A stretch of DNA of 42,285 nucleotides. It comes from Anaerolineaceae bacterium UBA4890 (GTDB taxonomy: Bacteria > Chloroflexota > Anaerolineae > Anaerolineales > Anaerolineaceae). Position 1 is the stretch's first letter, and every line of letters begins with the position of its first letter. Shown piece after piece: positions 15,023 to 22,966 of the stretch. The notes beneath the pieces were generated by a model. It searched no databases and was not told the origin of the DNA. It saw nothing but the letters and a program-made list of their open reading frames with translations. Both the position numbers and the translations under genes were made by a program. The stretch spans positions 1 to 42,285 of the forward strand of contig DHCY01000001.1 of NCBI GenBank assembly GCA_002399085.1, given 5' to 3'.

Positions 15023-16726
15023 ATGGAAATTAAAGAGTTGAAGATAAATAATTTTCGAGGTATCAAATCCTTGGACTGGAAAATTAATAGCCGTATTGTG
15101 TGCCTGATTGGTCCAGGAGATTCCACAAAGTCGACTGTGTTATCGTCGATTGCTCTATTGTTTTCCCCTCGGTGGAATGTTCAAATTTCGGATTTGGATT
15201 TTTTCAAATTAGATGTTTCCGAGATGATTGAGATAAGTGCTGTTATCACTGGCTTTCCAAAAGAATTTTCTCAGGATAATAAATTCGGTCTTTTTCATTG
15301 TTTTTGGAACAAAGAGGAGTCTGTCCATGTTCTTGAGAAACCTGGCGATCAACCAGCACTAGAAATCACGTTCAGAGTAGATAAAACCCTTGAACCGAAT
15401 TGGGTCGTGAGAAATTTAGACTCTGGAGAAGAAAAGCCAATAACCGCTGGCGAAAGGGAGAAACTGTTTGTTGCTGAGTTGGGGATGTATATTAGTAGAG
15501 ATTTATCGTGGGGTCGGTTTTCTGGACTAACAAAACTAACCGGTAGCAAAAACACTCGGAGTTCCTCTGTCGCCCTTGCAGAAATAACTAGACTTGCTAG
15601 AGACAGTTTTTCGCCAAGCGACTTCAATGACCTCGAAAACGCTTTAGATGAACTAAAAGAAGTTGTAATAAATTTTGGTGTGGAGCCAAAAGGTGAGCTA
15701 ACCCCCGGACTTGACCCAAGAGAATTGAGTATTGGTGCTGGGTTAATAACAGTACGAGCTGGTGGAATTCCCTTAAATGTCCATGGTTTGGGAACCAAGA
15801 GATTGTTTACAATGGCAATTTATCATGCGATAGCAGAAGAAGGAGCAGTTTTTTTGTTAGATGAAGTTGAAACTGGTTTTGAGCCCTTTAGATTGAGAAA
15901 ATTGCTAAACAATCTCAAAAATTCCCCAACCTCTCAATCGTTCATAACAACCCATTCTGTAACCCCAATACTGGAGCTTGCTGACGATGGGATATTTATA
16001 GTAAGAAATAATGCGGGATGTACTACCATCAATCCACTGGCAAAAGAATTAGTGCCCTTTGCGCGTACAATGCCTGAAGCACTATTATCAAAGGTAATAA
16101 TTGTATGTGAAGGTAAAACTGAATGGGGAATATTAAGACCGATTAATGACTATTGGTCAAAAAGTAAGAAGGAGTTGGATTTTGGAACCTCGGGTGTGGA
16201 ACCTGCGTTTCACAATAAGTATGGGGGGTCAAATTCTCATCAACAGGCTGAGTTGTTATCGCAAGCTGGTTTCGTTACAGCGTTTTTCGGGGATTCTGAC
16301 CGGGATACAAACCCTACATTTGAGGAATTAGAAGAATTAGGTGTTGGTGTTTTTACATGGCCAGGTGGGATTTGCACAGAACAGAGAATTTGTTTAGATG
16401 TCCCTTACGAAGGGCTTCATGAAATGGTTAATCTTGCCGTTGAATGCGGTACACATTTAAGAGATATTTATTCAAATATTAAACCCAAACTAATTAAGCA
16501 TGAGATTCATATTGACAACTTTGAAGAACTATGGACTATTGGTAATGAATTGGTAATTAGGGAAACACTTGGAGATGCGTTTAAATCGCTAAATTGTTTC
16601 AAGAAAGACGATCGTAGTCTCCAATTAGGTAATTTATTAGTGGATTATCTTGACTATATGGTTGATACTCCTACACGCGGAACATTGGATGAATTGATTA
16701 TGTGGTGCCATGAGCAATCAAGTTGA
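15023..16726 (+). CDS. gajA: Gabija protein GajA: OLD-family ATPase/TOPRIM nuclease
   Basis: 567 residues, close to known GajA length (about 580). ATPase part: IKELKINNFRGIKSL at the N-terminus, P-loop GPGDSTKST at 30-38, signature-like HGLGTKR (254-260), Walker B VFLLDE (276-281) and the switch histidine in TTHS (H311). TOPRIM part: VCEGKTE (361-367) with the first acidic residue at E363, and FFGDSDRD with D424 and D426. In Gabija, GajA assembles with GajB and cuts DNA during phage infection, and its nuclease is held off by normal nucleotide levels. The P-loop lacks the usual glycine before lysine (T35 instead). AGGAG precedes the ATG. The 3' end overlaps gajB by 17 bp, which suggests coupled translation. 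Confidence 0.88.
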   Translation: MEIKELKINNFRGIKSLDWKINSRIVCLIGPGDSTKSTVLSSIALLFSPRWNVQISDLDFFKLDVSEMIEISAVITGFPKEFSQDNKFGLFHCFWNKEESVHVLEKPGDQPALEITFRVDKTLEPNWVVRNLDSGEEKPITAGEREKLFVAELGMYISRDLSWGRFSGLTKLTGSKNTRSSSVALAEITRLARDSFSPSDFNDLENALDELKEVVINFGVEPKGELTPGLDPRELSIGAGLITVRAGGIPLNVHGLGTKRLFTMAIYHAIAEEGAVFLLDEVETGFEPFRLRKLLNNLKNSPTSQSFITTHSVTPILELADDGIFIVRNNAGCTTINPLAKELVPFARTMPEALLSKVIIVCEGKTEWGILRPINDYWSKSKKELDFGTSGVEPAFHNKYGGSNSHQQAELLSQAGFVTAFFGDSDRDTNPTFEELEELGVGVFTWPGGICTEQRICLDVPYEGLHEMVNLAVECGTHLRDIYSNIKPKLIKHEIHIDNFEELWTIGNELVIRETLGDAFKSLNCFKKDDRSLQLGNLLVDYLDYMVDTPTRGTLDELIMWCHEQSS

Positions 16727-18131
16727 TAACTTAGCTGGAAATCGATGTCAAAGTTTAATCGGACCTGCAGGTTGTGGTAAGACAGAAACAATTGCGCAAG
16801 CTCTAAAAATTGCCGAGGGTCGTCAATTAATCCTCACTCACACACATGCAGGTGTACGTTCACTACAACAGAAATTTAAAAAGCTCAAAATTCCGCCATC
16901 AAAATATGTTCTTGAGACTATTCATGGTTTTTTTCTAAAATATGCCGCCTCATATCCCACAATGTCAGGGTTGAGCTTTTCTACAAACAAAAATGACATA
17001 TGGTCCAAGATCATTCCAGCTTTCACCAGTTTGTTAGAAACAAAGTTCATTAAGCAAGTCCTCCAGTGTAGCTACGATGGTGTTTTTGTTGACGAGTATC
17101 AGGATTGCACTCTGAGCCAACATAATGCGATTTTGAAGATGTGTGAATATCTACCAGTAAGAGTTCTTGGTGACCCATTGCAAGGCATATTTGACTTCAA
17201 TCCCATGGACCAAATAGTTGAGTGGCGAAGAGATGTGTTACCTAACTTCCCGCAACTTGATGAATTGCAGACACCTTGGCGATGGGACGGAAAAAACAAA
17301 AAATTGAGTCAGTGGATTACTAGTCTAAGAGAAAACATACAAGCGGGACAACCAATAAATCTTGATCAACCCAAGGGTGTAATCACTTGGAAACAGCTAA
17401 ATCACAAAGATATTAATCAAGAACGGCTCCTCTCGAGCCAATGCATATCCGCCGTTCCTACAGATCAAACATTTGTGGCGATAGAACAATATCCAAACGA
17501 GGCACATAAATTCGCCCGTTGTCAAGGTGGGCGCCTCCAATCTATGGAGGAGATGGCGTGTAACGAGCTGTTCAAAACCTTGATAAAGTTCGAGAATCAT
17601 CAATCGTCTGAATTGGTTTTGGAGGTTGTTAGATTTATTAAAAAATGCACTGTAATGAACGGGTACTTAGAAGATGTAGAGAGACAATCAAATAATAAAA
17701 AGTATAATTTTTTAAAAATTGACAATTCTACAATTAGAGAAATAATTCGGTCAATTTTCTACACTCATGAATATTCTTCAATTGCACAATTGATTGACTT
17801 TACTCTACTGACAAAAGGGAAAGACGTGTTTCGACAAGAGCTTATGAAAGAAATGTCAAAATCCTTAAAGGAATTCTGCAATTGCGGATTTGATAGTATC
17901 TCTGACGCAGCTTGGGAAGTAAGATCAAGAACGCGCGAAAGAGGACAGAACATTCCAAGAATGATTGTTTCGCGTACACTTCTTATCAAAGGTTTAGAAT
18001 TTGACAATACTCTTGTACTTAACGCAGACAATATTCAAAACGAAAAATTATTTTATGTTTCAATGACCAGAGCATGTCACTCGCTAACGGTGTTTTCAGA
18101 GAGTCCTATTATCAAATTCGAGTCAAAATGA
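16710..18131 (+). CDS. gajB: Gabija protein GajB: UvrD-like helicase
   Basis: 473 residues, close to known GajB (about 490). Superfamily 1 helicase motifs are visible: Walker A GPAGCGKTE (18-26), LTHTHAGVRSL (motif Ia region), ETIHGFF, Walker B VFVDEYQDC (125-133), VLGDPLQGIFDF (motif III) and, near the C-terminus, LLIKGLEFDNTLVL (motif V) and LFYVSMTRA (motif VI). The two-gene order and sizes match Gabija, where GajB is thought to sense or process DNA and activate GajA. The start overlaps the end of gajA by 17 bp and no separate strong ribosome-binding site is seen, in line with coupling. Low GC like gajA. The gene ends 54 bp from a convergent nuclease gene, and no clear terminator lies between. 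Confidence 0.88.
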   Translation: MSNQVDNLAGNRCQSLIGPAGCGKTETIAQALKIAEGRQLILTHTHAGVRSLQQKFKKLKIPPSKYVLETIHGFFLKYAASYPTMSGLSFSTNKNDIWSKIIPAFTSLLETKFIKQVLQCSYDGVFVDEYQDCTLSQHNAILKMCEYLPVRVLGDPLQGIFDFNPMDQIVEWRRDVLPNFPQLDELQTPWRWDGKNKKLSQWITSLRENIQAGQPINLDQPKGVITWKQLNHKDINQERLLSSQCISAVPTDQTFVAIEQYPNEAHKFARCQGGRLQSMEEMACNELFKTLIKFENHQSSELVLEVVRFIKKCTVMNGYLEDVERQSNNKKYNFLKIDNSTIREIIRSIFYTHEYSSIAQLIDFTLLTKGKDVFRQELMKEMSKSLKEFCNCGFDSISDAAWEVRSRTRERGQNIPRMIVSRTLLIKGLEFDNTLVLNADNIQNEKLFYVSMTRACHSLTVFSESPIIKFESK

Positions 18132-18185
18132 AAAAGCGCGTGAACTCTTTCCACTACGTTACCTGAGATAGCCTGAATGAAGCAA

Positions 18186-19085
18186 TCACGGCAAGCTTTC
18201 GCAAGGTTCGCCATCGCCATCGCCATCCATCCCAGACCAGTTGTAGGTGGGGGAGCCACCGCACGAATCGAAGCAGGCTTGCGCTTCATTGTGGGTTGAA
18301 AAATCTTTACAATCGTAATCAATGGCGCAATTACACAGGCTGGGCTGCGCTGTGGGGGCAAGCAGGGTGGGGAACAAGGCGTCCCCCGCGCGTGCTGTGG
18401 GGTTGAGCAAAGGGGCTGCCCACATGCCCAGCAAGCCCAATTCGGCAGCGCCCTGGGCTTCGCGGAAGGTGTTCAGGCAGGCAGTGTCGGGCGGGTATGA
18501 GACCGCGCGAGCCATCCCAAGGCGCACCATGCTTTCATTAACGAACACATCGCCAACAACCACATAGCGCAGCAGGCGGTCAAACCGATCCACCTCAGAG
18601 GTATCCACGATCAGCGTCACAGTTTTCCCCAGCACCAGGTTTTTGTTGGCTTCGGTCGCTTCCTGAGCCAGAGGGTCAGCAGCAGTCTCTGGTGAGTCGA
18701 CCCCGATGTAGCGGACGACAAAATCTTTGCCATCTATCTGGACGGAAATGGTATCGCCATCAATTACCTTCGTCACGAAACCGGTCTCTCTTTTTGTGTC
18801 GGTTGGAAGGCACCCGCCGTTGATAATTGCCCGAAGAGTATTGGTTGGGGTTTGTGTTTGGGTAGGCGTGAGTGTGGGCGTTTCAGTTGGCGTTGGGGTG
18901 GTGGTTGGGGTGAAGGTGGGGGTATCGGTGGGCGTGCTGGTATTGGTACTGGTTGGGAGAGCTCGTTGGGTTTGCTCAATCCCTGCTGCGATCGTGGCTT
19001 GAATGTCTTCAGGGCGTATTTGTTCGGAGCCCGAACACGCACTGAGCAGTAACAGGATACTTATGAGGATAACGTACTTTTTCAC
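18186..19085 (-). CDS. Lipoprotein with thermonuclease (SNase) and excalibur domains
   Basis: 299 residues from a GTG start. The signal peptide has a lipobox LLSAC with C17 as the lipid attachment site. A Thr/Pro linker (about 45-85, many TPT units) follows. The SNase domain covers about 100-225: FVTKVIDGDTISVQ, then VRYIGVDSPE with catalytic Arg and Glu, then DRFDRLLRYV with the second Arg. The C-terminus is an excalibur-type module with paired cysteines and the DGDGDGEPCE calcium-binding loop. It should be a calcium-dependent extracellular nuclease tethered to the membrane, perhaps for DNA scavenging. The Shine-Dalgarno sequence before GTG is weak (GAGG very close). It is next to, but convergent with, the Gabija operon, so a shared role is not implied. 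Confidence 0.9.
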   Translation of the reverse strand: MKKYVILISILLLLSACSGSEQIRPEDIQATIAAGIEQTQRALPTSTNTSTPTDTPTFTPTTTPTPTETPTLTPTQTQTPTNTLRAIINGGCLPTDTKRETGFVTKVIDGDTISVQIDGKDFVVRYIGVDSPETAADPLAQEATEANKNLVLGKTVTLIVDTSEVDRFDRLLRYVVVGDVFVNESMVRLGMARAVSYPPDTACLNTFREAQGAAELGLLGMWAAPLLNPTARAGDALFPTLLAPTAQPSLCNCAIDYDCKDFSTHNEAQACFDSCGGSPTYNWSGMDGDGDGEPCESLP

Positions 19086-19204
19086 TCCCTCGCCTCATGA
19101 AACGTATTGTAAATTGATTACAACAATTATAACGTAAACTCAATTGGGTAGCGACGGGACCCTTACACAGGTCAGGCGGGTCGGGCAATATCCCTTGCGA
19201 AAGG

Positions 19205-19234
19205 TTGACCAAATTAGAACATATGTGCTATAAT
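19205..19234 (+). promoter_or_regulatory. Promoter upstream of the DUF438 gene
   Basis: TTGACC (19205-19210), 18-bp spacer, perfect TATAAT (19229-19234). The next plus-strand gene starts at 19448, so the transcript would have a leader of about 200 nt. That leader holds the repeated TTTTTGCAC words described separately. Confidence 0.6.
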
Positions 19235-19248
19235 CTACCCGCTGACCA

Positions 19249-19334
19249 TTTGCACTTTAACAACCACTTTTTGCACTCAAACGCCCCTCCTGTACTATCA
19301 AAAAACACTGCAAATACTGTAAAAAGTGCAAAAA
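19249..19334. promoter_or_regulatory. Repeated TTTTTGCACT words in the leader of the DUF438 gene
   Basis: TTTGCACTTT at 19249-19258, TTTTTGCACT at 19268-19277, and the exact inverse AGTGCAAAAA at 19325-19334, with a partial CACTGCAAA between. The second and third are perfect 10-bp inverted repeats 47 bp apart. The set sits just downstream of the promoter, as expected for operators or a long-range RNA stem. No regulator is known. The rest of the 19086-19447 gap has no gene. Confidence 0.45.
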
Positions 19335-19447
19335 CTCCCCCAGCAGGCTCAACATCTTTTTGTTGAAATGCCTACGCGGAATCAGGTAAACTTAGGCTAT
19401 CCAAAATAACCACACAGGAGTTCCTGTGCAGACACTCAAGGAGAATC

Positions 19448-20620
19448 ATGAGCGAATTTATTAACAACGCCAGCAAACGCAAAGAGGCGATTAAGAAAAT
19501 CATTCGCCTTTTGCACGAAGGCAAAACGGTGGAAGAATTGCAGGCAGAATTTGGGCATATCATCGCCGGAGCCACCGGGCAAGAGATTGCTGCTGCCGAG
19601 CGGGAGGTAATTGCCGAAGGTATGCCGGTGGCAGAAGTGCAAAAACTGTGCGATCTGCACGTGGCTGTCTTCCAGGCGGGTTTGGACACCGAGCCTGAAC
19701 CCGAAAACAGACCCGGGCACCCCCTCTTCGATTTCCGCACCGAAAACGAGCTGATCGAGCGCACCCTGGAGGGCTTGGAAGAGCAGGTTTTGCAGTATGC
19801 CGGTGGAGATCAGGCTGTTTTGCAGACCCTGCGTGAGAACGCCAAAAACCTCGACCTCATCCTCTGTCATTACGATAAAAAAGAGAACATGATCTTCCCG
19901 GTGCTTGAAAAATATGGCTTCGAAGGTCCTTCCAAGGTCATGTGGGGTGTGGATAATGAGATCCGTACAGACTTACGCGGGTTCAACGAGTTGCTGGCAA
20001 CTGAAAGCCCGCTTGGCGTTACCCTGGAAAGCCGTTTCAATGAGCTATCCCGTAAAGCCAAGGATATGATCTACAAGGAAGAGAAAATTTTGCTCCCCGA
20101 GGCATTGGGTCGCTTTACGCCTGCCGATTGGCAGCAAATGAAAAATGAAATCGCGGGCGAGGTCGACCAACCTGCTCTGCAGGAGATGAACGGCTTCTAC
20201 AGTGCCGCCCATACCAGCGAAATCCCACTCAAAACCGGGGCACTAACCGCCGACCAGATCGATTTGTTGCTCACCAACCTGCCGGTTGATGTCACCTTCG
20301 TCGATGAAAACGACAAAGTGCGCTACTTCACTCAGGGTAAGGAACGCATTTTCACCCGCACAGCCGCCATCATCGGGCGCGACGTGCACAATTGTCACCC
20401 CCCTCAGAGCGTGCACGTGGTTCAAGAGATTATCGACGAATTCAGAGCAGGCAAAAGAGACGTTGCCGAATTTTGGCTCCAATCGGGTGGTGCCTTTATT
20501 CATATCCGCTACTTCGCCCTGCGCGATGACAAGGGTGCTTACAAAGGCGTGATCGAAGTCTCACAAAATGTAACCGGCATTCGTGCGCTTGAAGGCGAAA
20601 AACGCTTGTTGGATTGGTAG
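19448..20620 (+). CDS. DUF438 / hemerythrin-like / PAS domain protein
   Basis: 390 residues. The DUF438 domain covers about 10-85 (KEAIKKIIRLLHEGKTVEEL). A hemerythrin-like helical region follows (about 90-235), with LILCHYDKKENMIFPVLEK giving a typical HxxxE metal-binding helix; such domains bind a di-iron centre. The C-terminal PAS domain covers about 275-385, including LLLTNLPVDVTFVDENDKVR and NCHPPQSVHVV. There is no kinase or other output domain. Proteins of this architecture are common in anaerobes and are thought to sense oxygen, nitric oxide or redox state. The start has AGGAG five bases upstream. It appears to be a single-gene transcript from the promoter at 19205-19234. Confidence 0.87.
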   Translation: MSEFINNASKRKEAIKKIIRLLHEGKTVEELQAEFGHIIAGATGQEIAAAEREVIAEGMPVAEVQKLCDLHVAVFQAGLDTEPEPENRPGHPLFDFRTENELIERTLEGLEEQVLQYAGGDQAVLQTLRENAKNLDLILCHYDKKENMIFPVLEKYGFEGPSKVMWGVDNEIRTDLRGFNELLATESPLGVTLESRFNELSRKAKDMIYKEEKILLPEALGRFTPADWQQMKNEIAGEVDQPALQEMNGFYSAAHTSEIPLKTGALTADQIDLLLTNLPVDVTFVDENDKVRYFTQGKERIFTRTAAIIGRDVHNCHPPQSVHVVQEIIDEFRAGKRDVAEFWLQSGGAFIHIRYFALRDDKGAYKGVIEVSQNVTGIRALEGEKRLLDW

Positions 20621-20646
20621 CCCACCGGCTACGCGGTTTGGTGTAA

Positions 20647-20668
20647 GGGAGAGCTTCCATGCTCTCCC
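20647..20668. repeat. Small hairpin, GGGACGGC family
   Basis: GGGAGAGC, loop TTCCAT, GCTCTCCC: a perfect 8-bp stem 26 bp past the DUF438 gene. Same design and loop as 1511-1532. It may act as a weak terminator, but there is no T-run. Confidence 0.65.
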
Positions 20669-20691
20669 GAAAAGCGTCAAGGAATAAATTT

Positions 20692-20760
20692 GTACGGCGG
20701 CATGAGGTGGGTATAGAATCTGTTTTAACGTAGATCTGCAGCCCACCTCACTCCGCCGAC
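20692..20760. repeat. Long imperfect inverted repeat
   Basis: GTACGGCGGCATGAGGTGGG (20692-20711) pairs with CCCACCTCACTCCGCCGAC (20742-20760) around a 30-nt loop. It lies between the 3' ends of the DUF438 gene and the convergent nnrD gene, so it could work as a two-way transcription barrier or be a mobile palindrome. Confidence 0.7.
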
Positions 20761-20783
20761 TTGAAGGCTAAGGACCGTGAGAT

Positions 20784-21665
20784 CTACAGACTGCTCATCG
20801 CTCTGCCAAGTTGCTGGATGATATCCGAGGGCAGGACGGCGGCGGGGTGACCAATTGCGTCCAGGGCGAGTTGTGCGGCACGGGCGTGAAGCCAGACCGC
20901 CAGCGTGGCAGCATCAAATGGCGCCAGACCCTGGGCAAGCAAGCCCACCAGCAAGCCCGCCATCACATCGCCGGTACCGCCATGTGCCAGGGCGGAATGA
21001 GCAAAAGGCAAAATCCGGCAATCGCCATCTGGAGATGCGATGAGCGTATTGGCACCTTTGAGAATCAGCGTTTGCCCCCATTCTTGCGCATAGTGTAGCG
21101 CGAGCGCCATGCGGTTGGCATGAATCTCCTCCAATGGCAGACCAGTCAGCCGCGAAAACTCCATTTCGTGCGGGGTCATGATGCTCTTATTAGGCAATAG
21201 GTTCGCCCAGCCCGGCTGCTGGCTCAGGAGGTTAAGTGCGTCGGCATCAACTACAAGGGCAGCGCCTGCAGCCTGTTCACGCAGATTTGATAGCACAGTG
21301 AGCAGAAGATCCCGGGTCTGATTTACCTGCCCCAACCCCGGACCAACCAGCACGGCGTCCTTACCGGAAACAAGCGCGCTTGTCTTTTGATTGATGTCTT
21401 CTTGCCCGGATAAAACATACCATATCGCTTCCGGGATGCTTGCAGCGAGAGGAATATAGATAGATTCGGGGATAGCGGCGTAGACCAACCCGACACCGCT
21501 GCGCAGCGCTGCCCGGATGGCGAGATTTGCGGCGCCTGGGAATTGTTTTGAACCGGCGATCAGCAGCGCCTTGCCAAATGTGCCTTTGTGCGAATCGTTC
21601 GGTCGCTCGGGCAAAAGAGACCCGGCTAACCCTGGAGTTATTGGTGTTGCAGAATGGGTTTTCAT
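20784..21665 (-). CDS. nnrD: ADP-dependent (S)-NAD(P)H-hydrate dehydratase
   Basis: 293 residues from the chosen start. It repairs NADH and NADPH that have become hydrated, using ADP. The YjeF C-terminal (carbohydrate-kinase-like) fold is shown by HKGTFGKALLIAGSKQFPGA near the N-terminus, MTPHEMEFSRL in the middle, LILKGANTLIASPDG, and AHGGTGDVMAGLLVG with the catalytic Asp of GTGD. The epimerase (YjeF N-terminal) half, often fused in bacteria, is absent here. An upstream ATG at 21734 would extend the frame by 23 residues, but these would be encoded in part by the hairpin at 21725-21746 and are not conserved-looking, so the ATG at 21665 is preferred. Confidence 0.88.
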   Translation of the reverse strand: MKTHSATPITPGLAGSLLPERPNDSHKGTFGKALLIAGSKQFPGAANLAIRAALRSGVGLVYAAIPESIYIPLAASIPEAIWYVLSGQEDINQKTSALVSGKDAVLVGPGLGQVNQTRDLLLTVLSNLREQAAGAALVVDADALNLLSQQPGWANLLPNKSIMTPHEMEFSRLTGLPLEEIHANRMALALHYAQEWGQTLILKGANTLIASPDGDCRILPFAHSALAHGGTGDVMAGLLVGLLAQGLAPFDAATLAVWLHARAAQLALDAIGHPAAVLPSDIIQQLGRAMSSL

Positions 21666-21724
21666 TGCAATTAATTTTACCAGTGTGGATTGGAACGACG
21701 GGTATCCGTAACATTCATGATATA

Positions 21725-21746
21725 GGGACGGCAATGTAGCCGTCCC
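21725..21746. repeat. Small hairpin, GGGACGGC family
   Basis: GGGACGGC, loop AATGTA, GCCGTCCC: a perfect 8-bp stem between malic enzyme and nnrD. The stem is identical to that at 1511-1532, with a different loop. Confidence 0.7.
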
Positions 21747-21788
21747 TTACGAGAGATCGAAAGAGGGCAAGCCCAATTCTATAAATGA

Positions 21789-22964
21789 CTAAATTCTCGC
21801 TACTCCAGTCTCGCGGGCGGCGGCGGCGACGGCTTTGGCGACAGCCGGACCGACACGCGGGTCAAAGGCGGCGGGGATGATGTAATCCTCGTTCAGCTCA
21901 TCATCCGTGATAAGCCCTGAAAGTGCCCTGGCAGCGGCGATTTTCATCTCATCGTTAATATCACTGGCACGCACGTCAAACGTGCCGCGGAATACACCCG
22001 GGAATGCCAGCACATTGTTGATCTGGTTCGGATAATCGCTCCTGCCGGTCGAAACAACGCGAGCACCACCCGCCTTGGCATCATCCGGAAAAATCTCGGG
22101 TGTCGGGTTGGCGCAGGCAAAAACGATTGCATCTTTGTTCATCGTCCTGACCATTTCAGTGGTCACGATGCCCGGCGCTGATACCCCGATAAAAACATCA
22201 GCACCAACCAGCACGTCTGCCAGCGTCCCGGGTTTTCCTTGCGGATTGGTCTGCACAGCAAGCGCTTCGAGGTAAGGGTCCATTCCCTCAGCTCTGCCCG
22301 GGTAGACAACTCCGTACTTGTCGGTCATGGTAATGTTCTTATACCCATCAGACAAGAGCAGTTTCGCAATCGCCGATCCGGCAGCGCCGGCTCCTGAAAA
22401 GACGATTTTGATATCTTCTTTAACCTTGCCCACAACCTTCAGCGCATTGGTAAGCCCTGCCAGAGTGATTATGGCGGTGCCATGCTGGTCGTCATGGAAA
22501 ATGGGGATATCGCATTTCTGCTTCAGTTTCTCTTCGATCTCGAAACAACGCGGTGCGGCAATATCTTCCAGATTAATGCCGCCAAAAGAACCGCTGATCA
22601 GGTAAATGGTTTCCACGATTTCATCAACATCTTTGCTCTTGATACAAATAGGGAAGGCATCCACATTGGCAAAAGATTTAAAGAGAACACATTTGCCTTC
22701 CATCACCGGCATACCGGCTTCGGGTCCGATGTCTCCCAGACCCAAAACCGCGCTGCCATCGGTAATAACCGCGCACATGTTCCAGCGCCGGGTCAGTTCG
22801 TAGCTCTGGTTGATATCCTTCTGGATTTCAAGGCAGGGTTGCGCCACGCCGGGGGTATAGGCAAGCGACAAATCTTCCTTATTATTGACCGGAACGGTCG
22901 CGACGACTTCGATCTTGCCGCGCCATTCCCGGTGTTTTTTTAATGATTCTTGAGCGTAGTCCAT
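21789..22964 (-). CDS. Malic enzyme (decarboxylating malate dehydrogenase)
   Basis: 391 residues, the usual size of the short bacterial form. It converts malate to pyruvate and CO2 with reduction of NAD(P). Visible motifs: LSLAYTPGVAQPCLEI, TDGSAVLGLGDIGPEAGMPV (substrate and cofactor site), FGGINLEDIAAPRCFEIE and IPIFHDDQHGTA with the metal-binding acids, and the Rossmann glycines FSGAGAAGSA. The C-terminus keeps VFACANPTPEIFPDDA. It starts two bases after the stop of the Ldh_2-family dehydrogenase, with GAGGG as ribosome-binding site inside that gene's end, so the two are co-transcribed. NAD versus NADP use cannot be decided by eye. Confidence 0.93.
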   Translation of the reverse strand: MDYAQESLKKHREWRGKIEVVATVPVNNKEDLSLAYTPGVAQPCLEIQKDINQSYELTRRWNMCAVITDGSAVLGLGDIGPEAGMPVMEGKCVLFKSFANVDAFPICIKSKDVDEIVETIYLISGSFGGINLEDIAAPRCFEIEEKLKQKCDIPIFHDDQHGTAIITLAGLTNALKVVGKVKEDIKIVFSGAGAAGSAIAKLLLSDGYKNITMTDKYGVVYPGRAEGMDPYLEALAVQTNPQGKPGTLADVLVGADVFIGVSAPGIVTTEMVRTMNKDAIVFACANPTPEIFPDDAKAGGARVVSTGRSDYPNQINNVLAFPGVFRGTFDVRASDINDEMKIAAARALSGLITDDELNEDYIIPAAFDPRVGPAVAKAVAAAARETGVARI

Positions 22965-22966
22965 GT

